Shown here: piece by piece, positions 7,848 to 15,001 of the stretch | How positions within the stretch are numbered: the stretch's first letter is position 1 | Layout of the letters: the number at the start of each line of letters is the position of its first letter | Origin: JAZKAD01 sp040389305 | GTDB taxonomy: Bacteria > Pseudomonadota > Alphaproteobacteria > Rickettsiales > Rickettsiaceae | Length of the DNA stretch: 24,982 nt | Direction of reading: 5' to 3' | Assembly (NCBI GenBank): GCA_040389305.1 | Contig: JAZKAD010000032.1 | Span: forward strand, 1-24,982 | Notes under the pieces: generated by a model | What the model was told of the DNA's origin: nothing | The model's database searches: none | The model's input: the letters and a program-made list of their open reading frames with translations, nothing else | Position numbers and translations under genes: made by a program

Positions 7848-8363
7848 TCACCTTTCCAAAACATATGTAACATTTTTTAGGGTTCCGGCTGTATCATTTA
7901 CTTGAGATGTGACTACAAATCCGTTGGATTTCCAAAAGCGCAATGCTCGAACATTCTGCTTTTGAGTAACGCATCTTAGTTTGGAAGGGCGTAATGCTTT
8001 TTCTAAATCCTTAATAATTCTACTACCAATTCCTAGTCCTTGACACTTTGGATGAATTAATAAATACCCAATAGTCCACACTCCTTTTGTTGGATAATCA
8101 CTTATGATATCCAGCAAACCTACCAATGTATGCTCATCATACAAACCTAATACAAATTTATCTCTATCAACATTTTTAGATGATGGACAAGCGTTCAAAA
8201 TCTCAATCCACGAACCATTATTACCCTCACATAGTTGAAAAAAATCATTGAGCAACTCAATAAACGACTCTATTGCATTTGCATCGTCAGAGGTTAATAA
8301 TCTAATATTCCATGTTTTTTTTAATTTTGAAATAAAACCATACTTTTCAATTATTTTGGGCAT
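7848..8363 (-). CDS. GNAT-family N-acetyltransferase
   Basis: A 171-residue acetyl-CoA-dependent acyltransferase; the substrate cannot be told. The acetyl-CoA binding motif is clear: IGYLLIHPKCQGLGIGSRII, with Gln108, Gly111 and Gly113 forming the Q-x-x-G-x-G pyrophosphate loop. The downstream block NVRALRFWKSNGF is the usual motif B region. A strong ribosome binding site (AGGAAGG) lies 7 bases before the ATG. A 62-codon open frame upstream ends in TAA overlapping this ATG (TAATG), so the gene may once have been second in an operon. It lies in the accessory island between atpB and ubiH. Amino-acid, antibiotic or protein acetylation are all possible. Confidence 0.8.
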   Translation of the reverse strand: MPKIIEKYGFISKLKKTWNIRLLTSDDANAIESFIELLNDFFQLCEGNNGSWIEILNACPSSKNVDRDKFVLGLYDEHTLVGLLDIISDYPTKGVWTIGYLLIHPKCQGLGIGSRIIKDLEKALRPSKLRCVTQKQNVRALRFWKSNGFVVTSQVNDTAGTLKNVTYVLER

Positions 8364-8696
8364 TACGTTACCTTCCTGTTTGAGGATTCAATAATCTGCG
8401 CACTATTTTCAAGATTAATGTTATCCACTGCGACAATAAACCTGACTCTCGTACTATCAAGCCAGACCATCACTGAGAATAGCCCGACTGCCTTACTATT
8501 ACAACAGATGACGATTACGCGCCATCCAGTTCTTGTAGAGTTTTTAGTCACTCCTTCGCTTTTTCACTTACCCGATCATCAGCAAGCGCGACATCGTAAA
8601 CCTTTTTTTACGTGTATCATCATCTCCATCTAAAATGTAATTAAATTTAATTTTCATTGTTGTATGCGATATAGTTAATAATTATTTATGTAATGC
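8364..8696 (-). other. Decayed coding-like region upstream of the GNAT gene
   Basis: No intact gene is supported. On the minus strand an ATG near 8657 opens MKIKFNYILDGDDDTRKK. A one-base shift would continue VYDVALADDRVSEKAKE, then after a stop LKTLQELDGA, which reads like a broken small gene. A second frame (8363-8551, GTG start, 62 codons) overlaps the GNAT start as TAATG but resembles no family I know. Either may be the remnant of a gene that was cotranscribed with the acetyltransferase. Confidence 0.25.
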
Positions 8697-8726
8697 TTGA
8701 CATACACTATAATATATTAATATACT
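8697..8726 (+). promoter_or_regulatory. Promoter upstream of the 310-residue protein
   Basis: A perfect TTGACA (8697-8702) and TATACT (8721-8726) are spaced by 18 bases. They point towards the 310-residue gene, leaving a leader of about 135 bases that contains an IS30-like end. It may be the gene's own promoter or one belonging to a vanished upstream gene. Confidence 0.6.
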
Positions 8727-8786
8727 ACAAATTGTGTTAGGGCCGATATAACTTTGAAGTAGTGAGTATCACCATACCGTCCAACT

Positions 8787-8806
8787 TGTTGCGCTAGATC
8801 ATTGAA
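8787..8806 (+). repeat. IS30-like outer end, copy B (solo)
   Basis: TGTTGCGCTAGATCATTGAA matches 480-499 with one mismatch and is followed, like copy A, by GTT-ATAGTG. No transposase lies beside it, so it is read as a solo end left by an element. It sits 64 bases before the start of the 310-residue gene, inside its probable leader. Confidence 0.5.
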
Positions 8807-8869
8807 TGCGCAAAACGTTATATAGTGGGCGCAGTAATATAAGTAAAATTTAATAAAAGAAGTAACTGT

Positions 8870-9802
8870 ATGTTTTTTAGCCCCCTGCCTACTCCTACAT
8901 TTTCTCAATGTCGTGCAACAGAAAGACCCTACACCGTTCACCCAAAAGATATGCACGATAACAATCAAACTACCTTCTTTGTCCCCACTGTGATTTCAGA
9001 GTTAGGGGTACTTGTAAGTTACTACACAAAAAGTTTACAATGGGAATTTCATAGAGATTACGCTACATCAGAAGAAAGGGTAAATGTACACATTAAGACT
9101 CGAGATATGTGCTTGCAACGCGGTATTGTAGAGGATTCTTCAAGATGGGATGAAGATATAGACTTACAACTAAGAACATTAGAGCATGTCGGAACTCCTA
9201 TTGCATCGGCTGTGTGCGCTCAATTAGCTCCTATGGTAAGCGTTATGAAGCAAGTGGCGCTTCGCGAACAAAAAGCATGCAAAGAGGGAACGGTATTACT
9301 ATACAGATTTAGCAACAAGGGGCATGAATCTGATATGGCCACACTTAGAATTAACGTAGCTCAGGGCGGTAGAGAGGCTAAGAAAGGGATCAGTTTTGGA
9401 GATTCTTTGTTCGGTGGATTTGCCTTTGATGGATTTGCATATGATATAGGAGAGGGCGCATCTAATCATGGCGCATGCGTGGCTAGTTATCTACATATTC
9501 ACAATCAAGGGGTAGAGCTACAGAGGGAAGGTAACGTGACTAAGAAATCGAAAACCATTCTTCACAAGGAAGGGCTCCCACCGAATTACTTGGAATATTT
9601 AAAAGCAATCCCTAAACATGAATTATATACAGCTACCTTTACAAACGATGGGTTGCGCGAATGTATGGCGAATTGGTCGGTGAAGATTCCTCGCACTTTA
9701 ATAACATCCGCTCCTTTTGAAAGCGGAGAGGAATTTCATCCCAGGATTATAGGAGATGTTGGTAGCTATGCCCAGTTTGATACTTTTGATTTAGTAGATT
9801 AG
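8870..9802 (+). CDS. Unknown protein, 310 residues (possible effector)
   Basis: I do not recognise this gene. The product is soluble, without signal peptide, membrane helices or low complexity. A helical N-terminal half (about 40-140) precedes a segment with TVLLYRFSNK (Arg146), GISFGDSLFGGFAFDG (about 173-188) and ACVASYLHIHNQG (202-214). The end is FESGEEFHPRI (283-293). The order Arg - Ser/Phe-Gly-Ser - Glu-rich strand is reminiscent of ADP-ribosyltransferase folds, but this is a weak impression and the E-x-E motif is not exact. The start is an ATG with AAGAAG about 8 bases before it. The gene stands alone between the accessory island and ubiH, facing opposite to both neighbours, under a TTGACA/TATACT promoter. 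The full-length intact frame in a decaying region suggests it is maintained or newly acquired. Confidence 0.7.
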   Translation: MFFSPLPTPTFSQCRATERPYTVHPKDMHDNNQTTFFVPTVISELGVLVSYYTKSLQWEFHRDYATSEERVNVHIKTRDMCLQRGIVEDSSRWDEDIDLQLRTLEHVGTPIASAVCAQLAPMVSVMKQVALREQKACKEGTVLLYRFSNKGHESDMATLRINVAQGGREAKKGISFGDSLFGGFAFDGFAYDIGEGASNHGACVASYLHIHNQGVELQREGNVTKKSKTILHKEGLPPNYLEYLKAIPKHELYTATFTNDGLRECMANWSVKIPRTLITSAPFESGEEFHPRIIGDVGSYAQFDTFDLVD

Positions 9803-9823
9803 ACATCCGATTGATACATGGTC

Positions 9824-9855
9824 GTAGTATAGACTTAAAGTAGTATAGACTTAAA
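9824..9855 (+). repeat. Perfect 16-base tandem repeat (two units)
   Basis: GTAGTATAGACTTAAA occurs twice without spacing, at 9824-9839 and 9840-9855, in the 71-base gap between the convergent 310-residue gene and ubiH. It could be a slippage product or a protein-binding pair. It has no hairpin potential worth noting. Confidence 0.9.
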
Positions 9856-9873
9856 AATGAATTTCGGGGGTAT

Positions 9874-11046
9874 TTAAGTATTATGCGTCGCGTACTTTAC
9901 AAGCATCTTCTTAATTTTGGGGAATTTTTCAACGACTGACAGACCAAGCTTACGTATATTCCGCAAAAGAGGAATCTTATTACAAAAAAAGCGATTGAGA
10001 TTATCCGTGACCGAATACATAAGATAATTATCCAGCTTTCTTTTGTTTTCGTATTCCTGTAGTACGATGCCGTCCAAAGGCAATCCTATAGCTTTATTAC
10101 GCCTGATAAGTCCCACTAACTCTTCTGTATCCAGGATGCCCTGATTTAGGCCTTGACCAGCAAGAGGGTGGATGGTATGCGCAGCATCCCCAAGTATCAC
10201 CAAATTGCCCTTATAGTAATTCCGCACTAAAGCAGCGCTCAAAGGAAATGTCTGCATCTCGCTGATAATTTCCACTTTCCCCAGGAACTCTCCAAAACGC
10301 TCCATTAAATGCTCGGTCAATTCTTCTTTTTGCATCTTCATGTATATCGGAGCGAGCTCAGTCCCCTCCGTCCATACGATAGACGACTGATTAGGATCGC
10401 ATAATGGCAAAATAGCAAATGGTCCTTGAGGCATAAAATGCTCTACTGCCGTACCTTCATGAGGTTTTTCGTGCTTAACAATCATGGTAAGTGCAGATTG
10501 TCCGTAGCTTTTATCTATAGAATTTGTAAAGTATTGTTGCTTTATAATAGAATTTTTACCTTCACAAAGAACGGCTAGCTCTGGGTTGTATACATCCAGA
10601 CCTCCTTCTTCCGACCCAAAGCGTGAGGCCAATATCTTGCACTTATCGCCTTCGAATTCGACCGTATAATTCATCTCAAGCCTTAGATCGATTAGAGGGT
10701 GATGGATTAATTTCTCTAGCGCTTCGCGTAAATATCGATTTTCTATCATATATCCAAGAGCCTCTTGCTTGGATTCCCTCTCTGAAAAATGCAGAATTTG
10801 CGGTGCTTTGTCATCAAGGACGTATATATCCCGTATAGGGCTAATGCAATGCTCCAGGTCCTTCCAAATTCCAATTTCGGAGAGGAATTTCTTGGAAGCA
10901 TTCGTAAGAGCTGTAGTCCTTTGGTCCAAAGGAAATTGCATATTACTTCTCTCAAGAAGCACTACTCGACTGCCCATATGAGCAAAAGCGATTGCAGCAA
11001 TCATTCCGCTAAGGCCTGAGCCTAGGATAACTATGTCTTTTTGCAT
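9874..11046 (-). CDS. ubiH: UbiH/COQ6-family FAD-dependent hydroxylase
   Basis: A flavoprotein monooxygenase of the UbiH/UbiF/VisC/COQ6 family, expected to hydroxylate the ring of a ubiquinone precursor at the inner membrane. The 390 residues begin with the FAD-binding ILGSGLSGMIAAIAFA (Gly9-x-Gly11-x-x-Gly14). The second FAD motif is GDAAHTIHPLAGQGLNQG (about residue 285 onward), both intact. Which ring position it modifies cannot be told; alphaproteobacterial family members are often of broad regioselectivity. It is the last gene of a long minus-strand operon and overlaps mrpF by 16 bases. A second, diverged copy of its last 26 codons survives at 7695-7777. Quinone made here would serve the bd oxidase. 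Confidence 0.92.
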   Translation of the reverse strand: MQKDIVILGSGLSGMIAAIAFAHMGSRVVLLERSNMQFPLDQRTTALTNASKKFLSEIGIWKDLEHCISPIRDIYVLDDKAPQILHFSERESKQEALGYMIENRYLREALEKLIHHPLIDLRLEMNYTVEFEGDKCKILASRFGSEEGGLDVYNPELAVLCEGKNSIIKQQYFTNSIDKSYGQSALTMIVKHEKPHEGTAVEHFMPQGPFAILPLCDPNQSSIVWTEGTELAPIYMKMQKEELTEHLMERFGEFLGKVEIISEMQTFPLSAALVRNYYKGNLVILGDAAHTIHPLAGQGLNQGILDTEELVGLIRRNKAIGLPLDGIVLQEYENKRKLDNYLMYSVTDNLNRFFCNKIPLLRNIRKLGLSVVEKFPKIKKMLVKYATHNT

Positions 11047-11282
11047 ATAAAATACTTTAATATTGCCTGGGTAGTGATGAAACTAAGAAAAGCATAAATG
11101 AGAGCTATATCGAGATAGGACTCGCTATAAGGGCGCGTACCTAATGCGACTATTATCAATATTCCGAAATTTGTAACTGAGTTTAAAAAAAGTATTTGCG
11201 TGAATATCTCTTTGTCAAAGATAAAACCTAGCAACAAAGCTCCCATAGATATGGCTATAAACAAAGTAAATATCTCTAACAT
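11031..11282 (-). CDS. mrpF: Mrp/Mnh antiporter subunit F
   Basis: An 83-residue, three-helix subunit of the multi-subunit Na+(K+)/H+ antiporter. The signature region LNSVTNFGILIIVALGTRP and YLDIALIYAFLSFITTQAIL match MrpF/PhaF proteins. It overlaps mrpE upstream by 7 bases and ubiH downstream by 16, so all three are cotranslated. The large subunits (A, B, C, D) and G are not in the window; in Rickettsiales the mrp genes are often scattered, so a complete complex may still exist. Confidence 0.85.
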   Translation of the reverse strand: MLEIFTLFIAISMGALLLGFIFDKEIFTQILFLNSVTNFGILIIVALGTRPYSESYLDIALIYAFLSFITTQAILKYFICKKT

Positions 11283-11611
11283 AAGGCTTTACCTATCTTC
11301 AAAGCCTTGATCTTCGAATCCATAGCGCCATTTTGAAGATCTTCTATACCTTCTTTGGTCAAGCTATGAACAAGAAGTCTATTCTCCTCTAAGCTAATAG
11401 TGATAGTCCCTGGCGTTAGAGTAATTGAATTTGCAAATATCACTCTCGCAACCTCGCTCTCTTGAGTGGTTGATATCCATGAGACCGTAGGAGTAATAGA
11501 CAATGGCCTCGTGAATATCAATTTCGTTACCCCTATGCTAGATTTTGCAATTTCTGCCAGTAGCCATAATGAGTAGCGTATAAAATTTATTATATTCTGC
11601 ATCATTGACAT
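11276..11611 (-). CDS. mrpE: Mrp/Mnh antiporter subunit E
   Basis: A 111-residue subunit of the Mrp cation/proton antiporter. The N-terminal membrane region (YSLWLLAEIAKSSIGVTKLI) is followed by the cytoplasmic MnhE domain with FANSITLTPGTITISLE, the family's most conserved block, and VHSLTKEG. The ATG at 11609-11611 is chosen because AAGAGGT lies about 7 bases before it. A GTG at 11636-11638 would add nine residues but has no such site. It follows the cysteine desulfurase gene, whose stop is at 11616, and overlaps mrpF. Confidence 0.85.
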   Translation of the reverse strand: MSMMQNIINFIRYSLWLLAEIAKSSIGVTKLIFTRPLSITPTVSWISTTQESEVARVIFANSITLTPGTITISLEENRLLVHSLTKEGIEDLQNGAMDSKIKALKIGKALC

Positions 11612-11615
11612 CTTA

Positions 11616-12722
11616 TTACCTCTTGCCTTGAGAATCACGATAAATTTCTCCCCAAGCTTTCGCTAGCTTCTCTATTTCTTCCTCTGTATTAGATATTCCG
11701 AAAGAAAACCTAATAGCGCAATCGGCTATTCTAGCTTCAACTCCAGACGCTATAAGTACATGGGAAATTTTCACCTTACCAGAAGAACAAGCAGAACCAG
11801 AGCTCACTGCCATTCCTCTGATATCAAAGCTAATTACTTGCAAATTCGCCGGAACATTTGGCATATATACCATGGAGGTGTTGGGCAGTCTTGGGGCATT
11901 TCGTCCAAAGATAATAGCATCTTTGCAAATATCCCGAACGCCACTTTCAAATATATCCCGAAGCTTACTAGTTTGAGGAGTCGCAATACTTGCAGCCACC
12001 CCCATGCCTACAATTGCCGGAACATTTTCGGTGCCAGACCTTACGCTTCTCTCCTGACCACCTCCCAGAATATGCGGATGCATGTGATATTGCGCCTTAT
12101 GCACTAAAGCAGCGGCACCTAGTGGCCCACCAAATTTATGCGCAGAAATGCTAGCAAAATCTACACCGAGCTCTAGTATATTGCATGAAATTTTACCAAG
12201 TCCTTGCACGCAATCGCTATGCAGAACTGCCCCATATTTATGCACTATGGCCGCAATATCCGAAATGGGCTGAATTACTCCAGTTTCATTATTGGCTAGC
12301 ATTATAGAGACAAGGCTTGAAGGTCCCGGATGAGCTTTTAGATAGCTTTCTAGAACTTCCAAATCAACGACCCCTTCATTATCTACCTTCAAGATGCTTA
12401 TGTCCTGCTTATATTCTGCGTGCTTTAGAATGGATATATGCTCAGTTGCAGAGATGAGGATTTTACTACCTTTAAAATGATTCATTACAAGATTATTAGC
12501 TTCTGTTGCAGAAGAAGTGAAAACAAGATTATATTGATCTTTTCGTAAATTTACCCCAAGAGCTAATGCGGTATCATTCCTCGCATTCTCTATTAGGGAT
12601 TTCGCATTTCTCCCAAAGGAATGCACCGAAGAGGGGTTGAGAGGAGAAGTCATAACCTTCATCATCGCTTCTCGCGCTTCTGGCAAGATAGGGGAAGACG
12701 CGTTATAATCAAAGTACATCAT
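11616..12722 (-). CDS. NifS/IscS-like cysteine desulfurase
   Basis: A pyridoxal-phosphate enzyme taking sulfur from cysteine for Fe-S clusters or other sulfur transfer. The 368 residues start MMYFDYNASSPILPEAREAM. They contain TSSATEANN, the cofactor region HSDCVQGLGKI, the PLP lysine in ISAHKFGGPLG (about residue 196) and the catalytic cysteine in SSGSACSSGK (about 312). The active-site loop differs from the housekeeping IscS loop, so this may be a second desulfurase. The start at 12722 is chosen because its ATG overlaps the fliP TGA as ATGA. An in-frame upstream start would add 14 residues that the family lacks. Position inside a flagellar/Mrp/ubiH operon is unusual and says little about its acceptor; ferrochelatase or hydroxylase maturation are possibilities. 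Confidence 0.9.
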   Translation of the reverse strand: MMYFDYNASSPILPEAREAMMKVMTSPLNPSSVHSFGRNAKSLIENARNDTALALGVNLRKDQYNLVFTSSATEANNLVMNHFKGSKILISATEHISILKHAEYKQDISILKVDNEGVVDLEVLESYLKAHPGPSSLVSIMLANNETGVIQPISDIAAIVHKYGAVLHSDCVQGLGKISCNILELGVDFASISAHKFGGPLGAAALVHKAQYHMHPHILGGGQERSVRSGTENVPAIVGMGVAASIATPQTSKLRDIFESGVRDICKDAIIFGRNAPRLPNTSMVYMPNVPANLQVISFDIRGMAVSSGSACSSGKVKISHVLIASGVEARIADCAIRFSFGISNTEEEIEKLAKAWGEIYRDSQGKR

Positions 12723-13486
12723 ACTGCAAAGCTTCGAACTAGGCTTCCTGCCAACAAATACCAACCATCAATGACGACAAAAAAGATGATTTTAAACGGT
12801 AAAGCTACCATTACCGGAGGCATCATCATCATACCCATCGCCATGAGAATAGAAGACACTACTATATCTATGATTAAGAAGGGCAAGAATATGAGAAAGC
12901 CGATCTCAAAAGCTCTTCTAAGTTCACTAATCATAAATGATGGGATCACTATTTTAAGAGGCAAATTTAACACTTCCTGCTTCGGATCTTCTTTAGCTAT
13001 TGAAATAAAGAGATCTAGGTCTTTGCTCCTGGTATTTGCAAGCATAAATTTCTTAAATGGCTGCACTATGTGAGGTATGGCCTCCTCTTCAGAGATTTTT
13101 TCTTCAATCATGGGTCTTATGCCATTTTCATATGATTCTTCCAAAGCTGGAGACATTATGAAAAAGGTCAAAAACAATGCAAGGCTCATCACAACTTGGT
13201 TAGGTGGACTTTGCTGAAGGCCAAGAGCTGTACGAACCATCCCAAGAACTATGGCTATTCTAACAAAAGAAGTTGTCATAATGAGAATGGATGGGGCTAT
13301 TCCTAAAACAGTAATTAGCAAAAATAGTTGCATTACTTTAGCGCTGTTAGATCCTTGGCCAATAAGGTCATCTATAACAGGAATTCCAGTATTAGCCGCC
13401 AATGCATTCTGCGTAGCCAAAATTATTAGAAGGGTTATGCCGGACTTCCCAAATAAAGCGAATTTATAAAACCTATTGTTTTTCAT
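12719..13486 (-). CDS. fliP: Flagellar type III export gate protein FliP
   Basis: Core protein of the export gate (FliPQR) in the inner membrane. The start at 13486 gives 255 residues with a cleavable-looking N-terminus (MKNNRFYKFALFGKSG then a hydrophobic run ending NALAA), typical of FliP. Clear family blocks are SFVRIAIVLGMVRTALGLQQ, PPNQVVMSLALFLTFF, IPSFMISELRRAFEIGF, LPFLIIDIVVSSILMAMGMM and PFKIIFFVVIDGW. An alternative ATG at 13510 adds eight residues. It overlaps fliO upstream and the desulfurase downstream (ATGA). FliQ and FliR are not here. The sequence looks intact, so a working export gate is plausible. Confidence 0.95.
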   Translation of the reverse strand: MKNNRFYKFALFGKSGITLLIILATQNALAANTGIPVIDDLIGQGSNSAKVMQLFLLITVLGIAPSILIMTTSFVRIAIVLGMVRTALGLQQSPPNQVVMSLALFLTFFIMSPALEESYENGIRPMIEEKISEEEAIPHIVQPFKKFMLANTRSKDLDLFISIAKEDPKQEVLNLPLKIVIPSFMISELRRAFEIGFLIFLPFLIIDIVVSSILMAMGMMMMPPVMVALPFKIIFFVVIDGWYLLAGSLVRSFAV

Positions 13487-13721
13487 ATTTATCCAACAAT
13501 AAATTGCCATTTTTACTTATAAGTAACAAGTATCCAACTGGTCCTTGCGTCACGCTTACTACCTTTGTTGAATCGTCAATATACATAGCCCCTTCTAGCG
13601 CGATATTCCCAGTACTCGTCCCCTTTAAGGTATTGGTATATTTTTGCAGTAGCTTTACACTTGCATAAAATAGCCCGAGGACAAATAAGAGACCGAATAT
13701 AGCTTTTACTACAATAAACAT
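13473..13721 (-). CDS. fliO: Flagellar biosynthesis protein FliO
   Basis: An 82-residue protein with one N-terminal membrane helix (VVKAIFGLLFVLGLFYASV) and a small soluble domain, LEGAMYIDDSTKVVSVTQG and GYLLLISKNGNLLL. This is the FliO pattern: FliO helps assemble the FliP ring before FliQ and FliR join. It is at the short end of the family. The identification rests partly on position directly upstream of, and overlapping, fliP. It begins 2 bases after the unknown 101-residue gene. Confidence 0.8.
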   Translation of the reverse strand: MFIVVKAIFGLLFVLGLFYASVKLLQKYTNTLKGTSTGNIALEGAMYIDDSTKVVSVTQGPVGYLLLISKNGNLLLDKYEKQ

Positions 13722-13723
13722 AC

Positions 13724-14029
13724 TTAACTCACTTGAAGCGCCATAGAGCGCAAATAACGTTCATGTTTAGATGCTTTATCTACAGCTTCTTTGATAGTAT
13801 CTTCAATTTCCCGCTTCCTTAGGTCCAAGAGATCTATAATACCACTCAGCTTATTCTGACAATATATTACTTCTTCTTCTTTGTAGGAAGGGTTGCTTAC
13901 AAAATAATTTTCTATAGCCTCAAATGCTTCACTCGCGGCATCTGCATCTCCTGAAGATTCAAGTTCATTGAAAGCTTTGTCCAAAATCAATTGCAGCTCT
14001 TCCCATTCGCATGTTTTTTTTGTACTCAT
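13724..14029 (-). CDS. Small helical protein in the flagellar operon
   Basis: I do not recognise this 101-residue protein. It is acidic, without membrane segments, and predicted helical throughout (WEELQLILDKAFNELE; KREIEDTIKEAVDKASKHE). That would fit a small export chaperone of the FliT/FlgN kind, but no signature supports this. Its ATG overlaps the flhX stop (ATGA, 14026-14029) and its stop lies 2 bases from fliO, so it is made with the export genes. A role linked to flagellar assembly is inferred from context only. Confidence 0.6.
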   Translation of the reverse strand: MSTKKTCEWEELQLILDKAFNELESSGDADAASEAFEAIENYFVSNPSYKEEEVIYCQNKLSGIIDLLDLRKREIEDTIKEAVDKASKHERYLRSMALQVS

Positions 14030-14337
14030 TTCTTTTCCTCGGAAGGCTGATTAGATTGCTGATTTTTTTGATAAATATAAGACAAAATTTCTGCAACAAC
14101 AGCATATGTCTCGAGTGGTATCAAACTATTTAATTCTAAGGCCGCTAGAACTCGGACCAATTCGTCGTTTTCGCTAATTGGAATATTATGCTCTTTGGCA
14201 ATAGCTATAATTTGTTCTGCGAAAGACCTATTGCCTTTGGCCACAACTTTTGGCGCTATGTCTAATTCTTTATCATATCCTAATGCTACAGCAGTTTTTA
14301 TTTTACCTTCTGGATCATCTGGTGCATTATCGCTCAT
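14026..14337 (-). CDS. flhX: FlhB C-terminal domain-like protein
   Basis: A 103-residue protein resembling only the cytoplasmic domain of FlhB, the export substrate-specificity switch. TAVALGYD, APKVVAKGN and IIAIAKEHNIPISENDELVRVL follow the FlhB order. The autocleavage motif NPTH, which should stand just before AVAL, is absent (GKIKTAVAL). This matches the stand-alone FlhB-like proteins (FlhX/YlqH type). The gene is the first of an operon that runs through fliP to ubiH. Only 20 bases separate its start from the divergent pgpA, and no ribosome binding site is evident. Confidence 0.8.
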   Translation of the reverse strand: MSDNAPDDPEGKIKTAVALGYDKELDIAPKVVAKGNRSFAEQIIAIAKEHNIPISENDELVRVLAALELNSLIPLETYAVVAEILSYIYQKNQQSNQPSEEKK

Positions 14338-14357
14338 AATTAATTTAATGTGCTAAT

Positions 14358-14960
14358 ATGATAAAACGTAAGAATATCCTTATAGAGCTAATTGTCACTT
14401 GTTTTTTCGTTGGGAAGATAAAATATGCACCAGGAACATTTGGCTCCCTCCTAGCTTTCCCTCTCAGCTATTTCGTCGTCACTATGACTCTGCCCTTGGG
14501 TTTTACTCTTAATTTGCCTAATATTAATAAGTATCAGAGTGACTTTTTCGCAATAATAGTGGTGCTATTTGCAGTAATAATAGCGCTTTTTATCCTCGGC
14601 ACAATTTGCTCTTCTATATACGTAAAAAATACTGGACGCGAAGACCCTAAGGAAGTTGTGATAGACGAAGTCGTGGGACAGATGATAGTAATAGTCCTTG
14701 GAAGTCTCTCCGTCGCATTCGTGCATTATTCTTGGCTAGGAGAGCGTCTTGGAGGTGCAACTACTGACTTGATATTTCTTTTTGCTCTGCCTTTTACGTT
14801 GTTTCGTATATTCGATATAATAAAACCATTCCCAATAAACTGGGTGGATCGCAAGATAAAAGGCGGGATAGGAATAATGCTAGATGATGTACTCGCTGCA
14901 ATCTTTGCTGTTGTGATGCAATATGCCATTACCTTTGTAGTAGTTGATTTCTTTGGATGA
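14358..14960 (+). CDS. pgpA: Phosphatidylglycerophosphatase A
   Basis: A membrane enzyme removing phosphate from phosphatidylglycerol phosphate to make phosphatidylglycerol. The 200 residues include the signature KYAPGTFGSLLAFPL (about 22-36), the acidic block EVVIDEVVGQM (about 97-107) and FRIFDIIKPFPINWVD with GGIGIMLDDVLA (about 148-180). These carry the conserved acidic and basic residues of the PgpA active site. It is somewhat longer than E. coli PgpA, with extra loop sequence after the first hydrophobic segment. It is divergent from the flagellar operon, with 20 bases between starts, and convergent with sugE. Confidence 0.93.
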   Translation: MIKRKNILIELIVTCFFVGKIKYAPGTFGSLLAFPLSYFVVTMTLPLGFTLNLPNINKYQSDFFAIIVVLFAVIIALFILGTICSSIYVKNTGREDPKEVVIDEVVGQMIVIVLGSLSVAFVHYSWLGERLGGATTDLIFLFALPFTLFRIFDIIKPFPINWVDRKIKGGIGIMLDDVLAAIFAVVMQYAITFVVVDFFG

Positions 14961-15001
14961 AATATTATTCATAGTAGCCAAACCATAATTATGGGGTCCT
15001 A

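Noticed and set aside
8363..8551. Toxin-antitoxin pair made of the 62-codon frame and the GNAT gene
   Set aside because: The small frame lacks a DNA-binding motif and a good ribosome binding site, and the GNAT does not show TacT-specific features I can name.
8717..8968. Minus-strand 83-codon frame across the promoter and start of the 310-residue gene
   Set aside because: It overlaps a good promoter, an IS-like end and a long plus-strand gene, and shows no motif.
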